Assembly: GCA_900546395.1 (NCBI GenBank)
Contig: URDD01000005.1
Span: 1-60,289, forward strand
Source of the DNA: an uncultured Bacteroidales bacterium
GTDB lineage: Bacteria; Bacteroidota; Bacteroidia; Bacteroidales; UBA932
Direction: 5' to 3'
Length of the DNA stretch: 60,289 nucleotides
Shown here in pieces: positions 8,227 through 17,690 of this stretch. Numbering within the stretch: position 1 is the first letter of the stretch; every line of letters starts with the position of its first letter. The notes under the pieces are model-generated. The model had not been told where the DNA came from, ran no database searches, and saw nothing but the letters and a program-made list of their open reading frames with translations. The position numbers and the translations under genes were made by a program.

Positions 8227-9333
8227 TCAGAGTCTGATTTTGAATTTTCTGATACTTACTGTCATCAGGAATGCCGTCATGACGGAAAGTATTACAAATT
8301 CCTTTACCATAAACTCAAAGCCTACTCCCTGTATCATTATCTTTTTAACCATAATTATGAACCATTTGGCAGGCATAAGATGAGAAAGCCATTCAAGCGG
8401 CCAGGGCATATTCTCGCAAGGAAAAATAATACCTGAAAGGAGCATGGTAGGCATCATAAGTCCCATTCCTGAAAGCAGCAAGGCCGACTTCTGTGTGGAA
8501 GCTACTACAGATATGAGAAGCCCAAGTGCAAGCGAAGAAATTACAAACACCAGGGAAACCAGTATCAGAAGTACAATACTGCCGCGCACCGGAACATCCA
8601 TGACATAGCGTGAAAGAAGAAGGATAGTCAGAAAATTCACGGCTGAAATGACCAGATATGGAATAAGCTTGCTCACCACTATCCACAAGGGCCTCACAGG
8701 CGATACAAGCAGCATTTCCATTGTACCGGACTCCTTTTCCCTGACTATCGAAATAGAAGTCATCATTGAGCAGATGATAGTAAGAATAAGTCCCATTACC
8801 CCCGGGACAAAATTATATGAAGATTTCATTGCCGGATTGTACATCAGCTGTACAGAAGGCTGCATCACCTGCATATCCGCTCCTGAAGCCAAGGCCAGAT
8901 CGTGCTGCTCGGCCCGGAGAACTCCAAGAACATAGTTTACAATCATCTGCGCGGTATTAGGGTCTGATCCGTCTCCGGCGACCATTACAGAAGCAGCCCC
9001 GTTCTTTTCGAGATTCCGCCCGAAGTCCATATCAAAACATACGGCCACATCAGATTCTCCCTTCTCGAAGCGCTCAAAGACTTCATCAGCAGAAGGAAGC
9101 ACTTCCAATACATTAAGAGACGGATTGCTGTCTATCCGCTCTACTATTTTCCTGACAGCAGCATCACCGGTATCTCCGACAATATCCACTCTGGCATTGT
9201 TCACTTCCGTACTGACAGCATAGCCGAAAAGAATCATCTGCACGACAGGCATAACAAGCACTATCAGCATTGTCCTCTTATCCCTGAGAATATGCCGGCA
9301 TTCCTTTTTGACAAATGAAAGAAACTCATTCAT
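8227..9333 (-). CDS. ABC-2 type transporter permease (first)
   Basis: 368 residues from the ATG at 9333, chosen because it lies 13 bases after the upstream ATPase stop and begins directly with the conserved cytoplasmic helix (MNEFLSFVKKECRHILRDKR). Architecture matches the other permease: helix 1 near residues 21-40, periplasmic domain to about 175, then five helices with REKESGTMEMLLVSPVRP as the ABC-2 signature. It should pair with the downstream permease and the two ATPases upstream in the same operon. Resembles YbhS/YhhJ-type proteins. Confidence 0.92.
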   Translation of the reverse strand: MNEFLSFVKKECRHILRDKRTMLIVLVMPVVQMILFGYAVSTEVNNARVDIVGDTGDAAVRKIVERIDSNPSLNVLEVLPSADEVFERFEKGESDVAVCFDMDFGRNLEKNGAASVMVAGDGSDPNTAQMIVNYVLGVLRAEQHDLALASGADMQVMQPSVQLMYNPAMKSSYNFVPGVMGLILTIICSMMTSISIVREKESGTMEMLLVSPVRPLWIVVSKLIPYLVISAVNFLTILLLSRYVMDVPVRGSIVLLILVSLVFVISSLALGLLISVVASTQKSALLLSGMGLMMPTMLLSGIIFPCENMPWPLEWLSHLMPAKWFIIMVKKIMIQGVGFEFMVKEFVILSVMTAFLMTVSIRKFKIRL

Positions 9334-9346
9334 ATACACTTGTTTT

Positions 9347-10084
9347 TTATTCAGACCTCTGCGCCCGGCCTGCAACCGTTCTGAAAACCTCATCCATATT
9401 TTCAGCCCCAAATGCCGCCTTTAGTCCGGCAGGAGAATCAAGGGCCTCGATTCTCCCATCCACCATTATGGAAACGCGGTCACAATACTCTGCCTCATCC
9501 ATATAGTGAGTCGTCACAAATACTGTCACTCCCTTTGCGGCTTCTTCATAAATCATTTCCCAGAACCTTCTGCGGGTCTCGGGATCCACTCCTCCGGTAG
9601 GCTCATCCAGAAATACTATCTCCGGTTCGTGAATCATTGCGATGCTGAAAGACAGTTTCTGCTTCCAGCCAAGCGGAAGTGAACCCGGAAAGTCATCCCG
9701 GACCTGTGTCATCTCCAGACTGGTGAGCATCCTGTCTGTCTTTTCCCGAATTTCCCTGTCTTTAAGTCCGTAAATCCCGCCAAAGAGCCTTATGTTTTCC
9801 CAGACCTTCAAATCAGGATAAAGTGAAAACTTCTGGCTCATGTAGCCTATATGACGCTTTATTTTCTCAGGCTCTTTCACGATATCGAACCCGGCCACGG
9901 TACCGCCTCCTGAAGTAGGCTTGCTCAGTCCGCAAAGAATCCTCATAGCCGTGGTCTTCCCTGCCCCGTTCGCACCGAGAAAGCCGAAAATCTCACCTTT
10001 CCGGACATTGAAACTTATATTGTCCACCGCCGTAAATCCGCCGAATTTCTTTGTCAGTCCTGATATTTCTATCTGATAATCCAT
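9347..10084 (-). CDS. ABC transporter ATPase (second of the pair)
   Basis: 245 residues, one nucleotide-binding domain. Walker A GANGAGKTT (about 37-45), Walker B EIVFLDEPTGG (about 155-165) and the switch histidine in VTTHYMDEAEYCD are all present. The signature motif is altered: LPLGWKQKL replaces LSGGxxQR. In a heteromeric ATPase pair, one degenerate site is common. It lies between the other ATPase (61 bases upstream) and permease 1. Together the two correspond to the two halves of the fused ATPase YbhF. Confidence 0.93.
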   Translation of the reverse strand: MDYQIEISGLTKKFGGFTAVDNISFNVRKGEIFGFLGANGAGKTTAMRILCGLSKPTSGGGTVAGFDIVKEPEKIKRHIGYMSQKFSLYPDLKVWENIRLFGGIYGLKDREIREKTDRMLTSLEMTQVRDDFPGSLPLGWKQKLSFSIAMIHEPEIVFLDEPTGGVDPETRRRFWEMIYEEAAKGVTVFVTTHYMDEAEYCDRVSIMVDGRIEALDSPAGLKAAFGAENMDEVFRTVAGRAQRSE

Positions 10085-10145
10085 GCAAAATTTTGTTATA
10101 TAGAACGTAACGATCTAAGATGATGCAGATATTTTTTAGATTTAC

Positions 10146-11063
10146 CTAATCCTTATATGTGCGGGCCAGATACATAAAACAGTCTTCTATACCAGGCTTG
10201 ATTTCCCTGACTTCAAGAACGTGAAACCCGGCTCTCGCTAATGTTTCCTTTATCTTTCCAGCAGACTGCCTGACCGGATCTATGGCTACATGGTGCTCGG
10301 CTCCGAAGGAAAAGCAGCTGAGAACACCGTCTGTTCCGCGCAGGAACTTCAGAATCCCGTACATCGGCTCACCACTGACAGCCAGAAGCGGGTGAGGATA
10401 TTTTCTGACAATCCCATCCGGAGTTCCCGTCTCTATGAGTTTTCCCTTCATCATAAGTGCCACCCTGTCGCACAGAGACGCTTCATCCATATAAGGTGTT
10501 GATACAAAGACAGTCACACCAGACTTTCTGATTCTCTCCAACATATTCCAGAAATCCTTTCTGCTGACAGCATCGACTCCTGTTGTAGGCTCATCCAGAA
10601 AAAGAATATCAGGCTTATGAACCATAGCGCAGCACAATGCCAGCTTCTGTTTCATGCCACCGGAGAGTTTTCCTGCACGACGCGTCTTGAAAGGCTCTAT
10701 CTGCGAATAGATATCCTTTATTACATCATAGTTTTCCCTGACTGTAGTTCCGAATACAGACGCGAAAAATTCCAGGTTTTCCTCTACACTCAAATCCTGA
10801 TAAAGAGAAAACCTGCCAGGCATATAACCTATTATCTGTCTGATTCTCTTATAATCTGCGGCCACATCAAGCCCCTCTACTGAAGCCGTTCCGGAATCAG
10901 CTGTGGCAAGAGTGGCCAATATTCTGAAAAGAGAAGTTTTTCCTGCTCCGTCAGGTCCTATCAGACCGAATATCTCCCCATGCTCCACCTCAAGTGATAT
11001 TCCGTCCAGAGCACATACTTTTCCATAACTCTTTTTCAGATTATTTATACTTATAGCCGGCAT
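10146..11063 (-). CDS. ABC transporter ATPase (first of the pair)
   Basis: 305 residues. Walker A GPDGAGKTS (about 34-42), an intact signature LSGGMKQKLALC, Walker B DILFLDEPTTGVD and VSTPYMDEASLCD as the switch region, where proline replaces the usual histidine (TH becomes TP). A C-terminal extension of about 80 residues follows the ATPase core, as is common in drug-exporter ATPases. It starts 3 bases after the membrane fusion protein gene stops and terminates with TAG. It pairs with the downstream ATPase; each carries one imperfect motif, so they may form complementary sites. Confidence 0.93.
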   Translation of the reverse strand: MPAISINNLKKSYGKVCALDGISLEVEHGEIFGLIGPDGAGKTSLFRILATLATADSGTASVEGLDVAADYKRIRQIIGYMPGRFSLYQDLSVEENLEFFASVFGTTVRENYDVIKDIYSQIEPFKTRRAGKLSGGMKQKLALCCAMVHKPDILFLDEPTTGVDAVSRKDFWNMLERIRKSGVTVFVSTPYMDEASLCDRVALMMKGKLIETGTPDGIVRKYPHPLLAVSGEPMYGILKFLRGTDGVLSCFSFGAEHHVAIDPVRQSAGKIKETLARAGFHVLEVREIKPGIEDCFMYLARTYKD

Positions 11064-11066
11064 AGA

Positions 11067-11969
11067 CTACAGTTTTATATATGCATACATTCCCAGACGA
11101 AGGAAGCCGTCATTCCGAACACTTACTTTAACTGCATACACGAGATCCGCCCTTTCATCTTTTGTCTGGATATTCTTGGGAGTAAACTCTGACTGTTCCG
11201 AAATCCATGTCAGCACACCTTCATACTCACGTGGGAAAGAAGTCCCGTCATCCGGAATGACACGGACCTTGTCCCCAAGTCTGACTCCGGCAAGCTGTGA
11301 TGTGGAAAGATATGCCCTGACAAACACATTGTCCATATCGGCAATCTCGTAAAGCGGCTGCCCTGATGCTATCATTTCCCCTTCCTCTGCAAATTTAGTA
11401 AGTACGGTTCCTGATATAGGAGAAATTACCCGGCATTTCTTCAGCTGGTCTTCTGCCTTGGCTATCTGAACATTATAAGTACTTATTTCGTTTTCAACAC
11501 CGGCATTCCCGTCTTTATATGTTTTTTTCTGGGCTGCAAGCTGCCCCTCCAAGACCGATATCTGGGACTTTATGTCATCGACTTGCTTGGCTGTCCCGGC
11601 ATCCCTTGCAAGCAAAGCTTCATAACGGCGCAAATCTGTCCGGAGATTTTTAAGCTGCTCATTTTGTGCCCGGAGCTGAAGGTCTGCATCCACAATACGC
11701 GTCCTGGCACCGTTCCTCCTGCTGACAAGCTCTTCCTTTTGCAGATAAACCTTGACAGAATCAATCACAGCAGTCCTGGTTCCCTTTTCTATTACAGAGC
11801 CTTCCCCTACACTTAAAGAAATAATCTTTCCGGATGTTTCAGCAGATACCGTGACCTTGACGGCATCCACCTGGCCACATGCATCCCAATCACCGTCCTT
11901 GCGTCCGCAAGATGCGATCAACGAAGCACAAGAAAGCACGGAAATAATTTTTATAAATCTGATATCCAT
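11067..11969 (-). CDS. HlyD-family periplasmic membrane fusion lipoprotein
   Basis: 300 residues from the ATG at 11969; the longer frame to 12047 would put 26 residues before the signal peptide and overlap the previous gene. MDIRFIKIISVLSCASLIASC is a lipoprotein signal with its cysteine near 21. Then come a split biotinyl-lipoyl domain (VSAETSGKIISLSVGEGSVIEKG, and CRVISPISGTVLTKFAEEGEMI), a coiled-coil hairpin between them (about 85-165) and a beta-barrel with GDKVRVIPDD. It bridges the inner-membrane ABC proteins and the outer-membrane factor. Same role as YbhG/EmrA. It ends with TAG. Confidence 0.93.
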   Translation of the reverse strand: MDIRFIKIISVLSCASLIASCGRKDGDWDACGQVDAVKVTVSAETSGKIISLSVGEGSVIEKGTRTAVIDSVKVYLQKEELVSRRNGARTRIVDADLQLRAQNEQLKNLRTDLRRYEALLARDAGTAKQVDDIKSQISVLEGQLAAQKKTYKDGNAGVENEISTYNVQIAKAEDQLKKCRVISPISGTVLTKFAEEGEMIASGQPLYEIADMDNVFVRAYLSTSQLAGVRLGDKVRVIPDDGTSFPREYEGVLTWISEQSEFTPKNIQTKDERADLVYAVKVSVRNDGFLRLGMYAYIKL

Positions 11970-12043
11970 AACTTTACAACATATATTTTCAAATGATTCA
12001 CTTATATTTTCAAACAGCAAGATGCTATAATACAGGCTGATAA

Positions 12044-13342
12044 TCATTGGCCCAATGTATTTTTAAGATCATATACCGCCATAAGAAGCTGGATATGATG
12101 CACTGACCTTGCCAGTCTGGCATTATGTTCCTGGTCAATCCTGTCCATAAGATCATTCATACCAAGAGTCCCGTTACGGTACTGTTCTTCCCCAGCCTGC
12201 CTCACCGATGTCCTGAGTTCTATTATACGCTCGTCTTTTTCCAGCAACATCCTTGCTTTTTCCACTGCTGTCTGTTCCTGCTCTGCATCAAGCTTGGTGT
12301 TGAAAAGAAATGTTTCTCTCTGGAGTTCGATATTCTTCCTGTCTGAATCTATTTTCCTCTTGTCATTCTTCCTCGTATAAAAAGCACCTATATTCCACTG
12401 CAACTTCAGCCCCGCAATGAACATAGGCTCGAAAGAGTTCTTGAGCATATTCAGGCCGGGCCTTCCGAAGCCTCCCTGCAGAGACAGATCCAGCTCCGGA
12501 TTTATCCTGGCATTCAACTGACGCATTCTTGCCTCATTCTGAAGAAGTTGTGCAGCATACAAATCCAGCTCCGGACGCAAAATCGAAGAGTTGTCCATAA
12601 GCACATCTGCAGCCGGTATCTCCAGTCTGCATCCTGACACATCCGTTCCCAAAAGCAGTCCGAGCATCCTGACATAAGAAGCCCTGTCGGCATTCAAGGC
12701 ATCTGACTGCTGCCTTGAATCCAGAATATTGACATCTATCATGTCGAGATCACTGCGATAAGCCAGGCCGTTGTCAATCATAGCCATAACATCCTCTCTG
12801 TTCCTTTGCAGCCCCTCCAGATGCAATGCATTCTGTTTCAGCTGCCCGTCTATGAGCAATATGCCCAGATACACATTCAGGACTCTTGACCTCACTGAAT
12901 ACAAAGTTACCTCCAGCTGCTTTCTCTGGACTTGAGCACCGGTCTTTACCGCCTCTTTCTTGCTTGACGATTCTCCTCCGTCCCAGAGATGCTGGGTCAG
13001 ATTTCCTGTTACTGAATACTGGTCATGCTTCATTTTAAGGTCAAATCCAGGTATTTCAAACGGCATCTCCACCACTTCAGACTGCCATGCAGCCTTTCCT
13101 GATACAGAAAACTGCGGAATCCAGCTCGATGCCGCTATTGACAGATCATACTTCTCTGAAGCATCAATCAGACCCTTCTGTCTTATCATGGGATAGTTGT
13201 CAACTGCCATTTCAAGACATTGCCCTAATGTCAGCATCCCGGGAACTTCTCTCTGGACCTGAGGCGTCTCCTGAGCCACTGAGCTACGGCAAGGCAGAAT
13301 GAGCAGCAACGCTGACGACAGTATTAACATTGTTTTGTTCAT
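12044..13342 (-). CDS. TolC-family outer-membrane efflux protein
   Basis: 432 residues from the ATG at 13342. The frame extends to 13408, but that would overlap tetR, and the signal peptide begins at MNKTMLILSSALLLILP. LTLGQCLEMAVDNYPMIRQKG near the mature N-terminus and two long heptad-rich helical repeats (about 90-215 and 275-430) are typical of the outer-membrane efflux fold. It forms the exit duct for the exporter encoded downstream. Gap to tetR is 25 bases and to the fusion protein gene 74 bases. Confidence 0.92.
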   Translation of the reverse strand: MNKTMLILSSALLLILPCRSSVAQETPQVQREVPGMLTLGQCLEMAVDNYPMIRQKGLIDASEKYDLSIAASSWIPQFSVSGKAAWQSEVVEMPFEIPGFDLKMKHDQYSVTGNLTQHLWDGGESSSKKEAVKTGAQVQRKQLEVTLYSVRSRVLNVYLGILLIDGQLKQNALHLEGLQRNREDVMAMIDNGLAYRSDLDMIDVNILDSRQQSDALNADRASYVRMLGLLLGTDVSGCRLEIPAADVLMDNSSILRPELDLYAAQLLQNEARMRQLNARINPELDLSLQGGFGRPGLNMLKNSFEPMFIAGLKLQWNIGAFYTRKNDKRKIDSDRKNIELQRETFLFNTKLDAEQEQTAVEKARMLLEKDERIIELRTSVRQAGEEQYRNGTLGMNDLMDRIDQEHNARLARSVHHIQLLMAVYDLKNTLGQ

Positions 13343-13367
13343 AACTGATATATTTATTATGACGGTT

Positions 13368-14003
13368 TCAGATTTTTTCTGGTATCTCCTTGAAATACAG
13401 CCTCGCATACAGACTCTTCAATGTCTCCACTCTCCTGCTTTCCAAAAAAACACTTGTCTTTTCTTCCGGCCACTTCAGTACATTTTCGAGAACTGTCATG
13501 CTTAAATAGGCTGATATATTGGATGATATGACAAAAAACAGCAACTGGACCGGATCTACTTCATTCATCCTGCCCTCCAATGCTTCCTGATGAAAACGTT
13601 TCCTGTGCCGCGACATTTCCTCTGTGACAGCACCTGCAATCCTGTCTTTATATGCCTGCATCACTTCCGGGAAATCCTCTGCCATCTCAAGCATCAGGTG
13701 CGGTATCCTTCTATGTCTTCCCAAAAACTCGAAATGCTTGTTTACAACTCCTTTGATTATTTCCCAGACAGGCAGGTCCGGAGACATTACCGACACCAGC
13801 TCCGCCATCATTTCACTCACATTCCTGTCTGCCACTTTCAGGAAAATCTGCTCTTTGGTCCTGAAATAGTAATGCAGCATAGCGTGAGTGACTCCAGCCT
13901 TGGCGGCAATGGCCGTAGTTGTCGCCTTCCTGTAACCTTTTTCCATAAAGACTGCCTCCGCAGCCTCCAGAACGGCCTTTTCCGTATTGTTATGCTCTGC
14001 CAT
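13368..14003 (-). CDS. TetR-family transcriptional regulator of the exporter operon
   Basis: 211 residues. The N-terminal helix-turn-helix is clear: ATTTAIAAKAGVTHAMLHYYF (about 27-47) followed by RTKEQIFLKV. The C-terminal part is a ligand-binding helical domain. It is the first gene of the operon and probably represses it: a perfect 16-bp palindrome overlaps the start of transcription 57 bases upstream. The layout parallels CecR with ybhGFSR in E. coli, where a TetR protein controls the exporter and responds to small toxic molecules. Confidence 0.93.
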   Translation of the reverse strand: MAEHNNTEKAVLEAAEAVFMEKGYRKATTTAIAAKAGVTHAMLHYYFRTKEQIFLKVADRNVSEMMAELVSVMSPDLPVWEIIKGVVNKHFEFLGRHRRIPHLMLEMAEDFPEVMQAYKDRIAGAVTEEMSRHRKRFHQEALEGRMNEVDPVQLLFFVISSNISAYLSMTVLENVLKWPEEKTSVFLESRRVETLKSLYARLYFKEIPEKI

Positions 14004-14059
14004 AATCTATTTTAATACAATTATACTCTTGTCCACAGCGATTTTATTAACCACATTGT

Positions 14060-14075
14060 TTAACAGTACTGTTAA
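14060..14075. promoter_or_regulatory. Probable TetR operator: perfect 16-bp palindrome
   Basis: TTAACAGTACTGTTAA is perfectly symmetrical. It sits 8 bases downstream of the -7 box on the minus strand, across the expected transcription start of the tetR operon. Its size and position fit a TetR-dimer operator. Confidence 0.75.
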
Positions 14076-14083
14076 TTCCGTGG

Positions 14084-14091
14084 CAAATATA
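14084..14091 (-). promoter_or_regulatory. -7 box of the tetR-exporter operon
   Basis: On the minus strand the bases read TATATTTG (TAnnTTTG). No TTTG is seen at the ideal -33 distance. The palindrome at 14060-14075 follows immediately. Confidence 0.6.
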
Positions 14092-14185
14092 TAATTTTTA
14101 TGATTTGCCTGCTCACTAAAATGTATAAAATCACTTTTTCCTTTAAAATCAGAGACTACGCTCATCTACTTGAAAAATAAAGTGC

Positions 14186-14193
14186 TATATTTG
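14186..14193 (+). promoter_or_regulatory. -7 box for the cdaA-mutS2 transcript
   Basis: TATATTTG matches TAnnTTTG, 61 bases before the cdaA start. The -33 element is not clear. Confidence 0.55.
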
Positions 14194-14254
14194 CAAAGAT
14201 TTGAAAAAGAATGTAGTGTCTGAATGGCAGACAACTGCACAGGCACAGTGAATT

Positions 14255-15103
14255 ATGATGTTGCTGGAAATATTCGGATTTCTTCGGTTATCCTTCATAG
14301 ACATAATGGATATCCTGCTGGTTGCCCTGATTATCTATCAGGTATTCCGCTGGATAAGAGGGTCGTCCGCCGTGAGCATTTTCGTGGCGATTCTCAGTTT
14401 GTACGTATTACGGGTAATCGTCGCAGCCCTGAATATGAGGCTTATGTCTGCAATAATGGGCACAGTTCTGGATGTAGGTGTCATAGCACTTATCGTGATT
14501 TTCCAGCCTGAAATCAGAAGGGGACTTGCCAAGTTCGGAAGCAGATACAGACTCAAATCCAACGGGAAGGCCTTGATGAACAAAATATTCGGCACTCAGG
14601 AAAGCAAATTGGGAAGCCAGGCTGTAAAGGAGCTTACAGAAGCCTGCAGAAGTATGTCACTGGAGAAGACAGGAGCTCTGATTGTGCTGCAGCACGGCAC
14701 ACAGCTTGACTATATCACAGATACAGGAGATAAAATAGACGCCAGTATCAACAGAAGGCTGATAATGAACCTGTTCTTCAAGAATTCTCCGCTGCATGAC
14801 GGTGCCGTGATAATAAACAATGACAGAATAGTAGCTGCCAGATGTACGCTTCCCATCACGGAAAAAACTGACATACCGGCACATTTCGGAATGAGGCACA
14901 AAGCGGCAATCGGAATCTCTGAAGAGTCTGATGCCGATGTGATTGTCGTATCTGAAGAAACAGGACACATATCTTTCGTCAAAGGAGGTCAGGTAACAGG
15001 AATCAGCAATATCAACGAGCTCAAGCTTTTACTCAACAACTCTTTTTCAGATCAACGGGACAGGCAAGACAGTGAAGACAAGAAAGAAGCTGAAAAGAAA
15101 TGA
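14255..15103 (+). CDS. cdaA: Diadenylate cyclase (c-di-AMP synthase), CdaA type
   Basis: 282 residues. Three membrane helices (about 12-100) precede the DAC domain. The active-site signatures are present: LHDGAVII (DGA motif, about 176-183) and the substrate-binding segment MRHKAAIGISEESDADVIVVSEE, the RHRxA equivalent with lysine for the second arginine. The enzyme joins two ATP molecules into cyclic di-AMP at the inner membrane. The stop overlaps the mutS2 start by 4 bases (ATGA), so the two are translationally coupled. ATG at 14258 is an alternative start. Unlike in Firmicutes, no CdaR partner is adjacent. Confidence 0.95.
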   Translation: MMLLEIFGFLRLSFIDIMDILLVALIIYQVFRWIRGSSAVSIFVAILSLYVLRVIVAALNMRLMSAIMGTVLDVGVIALIVIFQPEIRRGLAKFGSRYRLKSNGKALMNKIFGTQESKLGSQAVKELTEACRSMSLEKTGALIVLQHGTQLDYITDTGDKIDASINRRLIMNLFFKNSPLHDGAVIINNDRIVAARCTLPITEKTDIPAHFGMRHKAAIGISEESDADVIVVSEETGHISFVKGGQVTGISNINELKLLLNNSFSDQRDRQDSEDKKEAEKK

Positions 15104-17679
15104 ATTTGAACCAAACGAACGAAAACAGGCAGGAAATAAAAATGGGTGAAGACAATATCCGTATTGAACAGAAACTGGGTTTTGACAGAATACGAAAAAT
15201 GATTGCCGACAAATGCTCCACTGACTATGCTGTGGAAAGAGTTGGATGTGAACATTTTTCCAATAATGCCAAAGAAATCAGACACAGGCTTCTTCTTACG
15301 GATGAAATGCGTCTGATAATGATGTTTGAAGAGTCTTTCCCGACAGGAGGGTACATAGACTGCATTGATTTCCTTAAGCCTCTTTCCAACGAATCATCTT
15401 ATATCGACCTTCTGTCTTTAAGGAAACTCAAAACAATGCTGGAGACCCTGGATAAGGTAACATCCTTTTTCAACGACTCCAGAGACGGAATATACCCGAA
15501 CCTGAAAAAAATGGCGGAACCGATAATGGGATTTCCGGCAATAAGACACCGGATTGACGGAATATTGGACAGGTTCGGAGATGTCAAGGATACTGCATCA
15601 GACGAGCTGTATAGCATAAGGAAATCCCTCCGTGACAAGGAAGGAGCAATATCGAGACGTATCAACGCACTGCTGCGCAAAGCACAGGATGAAGGCATCG
15701 TTGACAAAGATGCAGGAATTACTGTCAGAGACGGGAAAATGCTTCTGCCTGTCTCTGCAGCCAACAAAAAGAAAATCCCAGGATTCATATATGACGAATC
15801 TGCATCGGGCAAGACCGCGTTTATCGAGCCGGCTGAAATCATTGAGCTTGACAACCAGATAAATGAACTGAAGTTTGCGGAAAACCGTGAAATATTCCGT
15901 ATTCTGATGGAAATGAGCGATTTTCTGAGACCATATATACCAGACCTGCTGATTGCTGCAGAATATTTGGGGGAAATTGATTTCATAATGGCAAAGGCTC
16001 AGGTCTCGCTTGAATTAATAGCCGGAATGCCTGTCATTTCAGATAACGGAGAGATGAATATAAGGAAAGCTCGTCATCCGCTACTGGAAAAAGCCCTGAA
16101 AAAAGAAAAAAAGGAAATCGTACCGCTTTCTGCTAGTCTGTCCGCACAAAAGCATATTCTGCTGATATCCGGGCCTAACGCCGGTGGAAAGTCAGTATGC
16201 CTGAAGACCGTTGGGCTGTTGCAGTACATGTTCCAGTGGGGAATGCTCATACCTACTTCTGAAACTTCGGAAATGCCTGTATTTGACAGAATTATGGTCA
16301 ATATCGGAGACGACCAGTCTTTAGACAACGACCTTAGTACATACAGTTCTTTCCTTGCTGATATGAAAGAAATGCTCAGGCTCGCTGACGACAAGACCCT
16401 GGTGCTGATAGATGAATTCGGTTCCGGAACCGAACCTACGGCAGGAGGAGCCATTGCCGAAGCCCTCCTTTGCGAAATGGACAAACGCGGTGTTTATGGC
16501 GTTATAACGACGCACTACACAAACTTGAAAATGTATGCATCCGGAGACAACGGCGTAATAAACGGAGCTATGATGTTTGACGTCAAGAACATCGCCCCTC
16601 TGTTCAAACTTGAAACCGGACTTCCAGGCAATTCCTTTGCATTCGAACTGGCCAGAAAAATGGGTTTGCCGGAAGAGATAGTAAAGGATGCAGAAACAAG
16701 AGCCGGTGAGAACTTCATTGACATCGAGCGTAATCTGAGGAAAATTGCCAGAAACCGCAAGGCCCTTGATGAAAAACTCGTACGCATAAAAAATACAGAC
16801 AAGACTCTGGAAAACATAACCGAAAGGTATCAAAAGGAACTTCTTGACATAAAGAAAATAAAAAAGGAAATTCTGGACCAGGCTCAGAAAGAGGCTCAGG
16901 AAATAATCCGCGGAGCAAACAGGCAGGTGGAAAATACTATCCGTACAATTAAAGAAGCCCAGGCTGAAAAAGAAATCACACAAGAAGCCAGACAGGAGTT
17001 GCAGAACTTTGTTTCTGTACTGACTACCAAAAAAGTTCAGGACCAGAAAAACAAAGAAGACTATATTGAGAAAAAAATCAGGCAGCTGGATGCCAGACGC
17101 GAAAGGGCCAGGTTAAGGAAAGAGAAAAAAGCCGATGAGAAAACCAGACAGGAGATGCTGGAGCAAAGGCTTGAAAAAGAAAGGGAGGAGGAATTCAGGA
17201 ACGCCCCACTGAAACCAGGCGAAAAAGTCAGGTTGAAAGCCGGAGGAATGGTCGGTGAAGTGGCAAAGGTATCGGCAAAAACTATTGTCGTTAATATCGG
17301 AAACATAAGTACAAAACTTTCGCCGGACAAAGTGGAGCGAATAACATCCAATGAGTTCCGCAATGTAATGAGACAGTCACCGAAAACTGAGTCTTCAATA
17401 AAAATAGACCACTCCATAAGCGAAAGAAAACTTAACTTCAGTACTGAATTGGACGTAAGGGGAGAAAGACTGAACGATGCAATAGAAAAAGTAATGCGCT
17501 ATGTGGATGATGCTATAATGCTGAATATGACAAGCGTAAGAATCATACATGGCAAAGGTACCGGCGTCTTGAGAGAGGAAATCCAGAAATTCCTGAAAAG
17601 TACTCCGGGTATAGCTTCTGTAACGGACGAACACATACAGTTCGGAGGTACGGGCGTTACGATTGTTACTTTTGACTAA
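15100..17679 (+). CDS. mutS2: Endonuclease MutS2 (ribosome rescue / recombination control)
   Basis: 859 residues, slightly longer than usual. The MutS core ATPase has Walker A GPNAGGKSV (about 352-360) and VLIDEFGSGTEP as Walker B. A long charged coiled coil covers about 520-710. The C-terminal SMR nuclease domain shows LDVRGERLNDA and HGKGTGVL (about 780-830). MutS2 proteins lack the mismatch-recognition domain; family members suppress recombination or split collided ribosomes. The N-terminus may truly begin at the ATG at 15142 (MGEDNIRIEQ), since residues 1-14 are not family-like; the 4-base overlap with cdaA favours 15100. Confidence 0.95.
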   Translation: MNLNQTNENRQEIKMGEDNIRIEQKLGFDRIRKMIADKCSTDYAVERVGCEHFSNNAKEIRHRLLLTDEMRLIMMFEESFPTGGYIDCIDFLKPLSNESSYIDLLSLRKLKTMLETLDKVTSFFNDSRDGIYPNLKKMAEPIMGFPAIRHRIDGILDRFGDVKDTASDELYSIRKSLRDKEGAISRRINALLRKAQDEGIVDKDAGITVRDGKMLLPVSAANKKKIPGFIYDESASGKTAFIEPAEIIELDNQINELKFAENREIFRILMEMSDFLRPYIPDLLIAAEYLGEIDFIMAKAQVSLELIAGMPVISDNGEMNIRKARHPLLEKALKKEKKEIVPLSASLSAQKHILLISGPNAGGKSVCLKTVGLLQYMFQWGMLIPTSETSEMPVFDRIMVNIGDDQSLDNDLSTYSSFLADMKEMLRLADDKTLVLIDEFGSGTEPTAGGAIAEALLCEMDKRGVYGVITTHYTNLKMYASGDNGVINGAMMFDVKNIAPLFKLETGLPGNSFAFELARKMGLPEEIVKDAETRAGENFIDIERNLRKIARNRKALDEKLVRIKNTDKTLENITERYQKELLDIKKIKKEILDQAQKEAQEIIRGANRQVENTIRTIKEAQAEKEITQEARQELQNFVSVLTTKKVQDQKNKEDYIEKKIRQLDARRERARLRKEKKADEKTRQEMLEQRLEKEREEEFRNAPLKPGEKVRLKAGGMVGEVAKVSAKTIVVNIGNISTKLSPDKVERITSNEFRNVMRQSPKTESSIKIDHSISERKLNFSTELDVRGERLNDAIEKVMRYVDDAIMLNMTSVRIIHGKGTGVLREEIQKFLKSTPGIASVTDEHIQFGGTGVTIVTFD

Positions 17680-17690
17680 AAGACTGAATT

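Noticed and set aside
9347..9411. Start of permease 1 at 9411
   Set aside because: It would overlap the ATPase gene by 65 bases and add a charged stretch before the conserved first helix.
14224..14511. Plus-strand 95-residue frame overlapping cdaA
   Set aside because: It overlaps the clear cdaA frame and has no family features.
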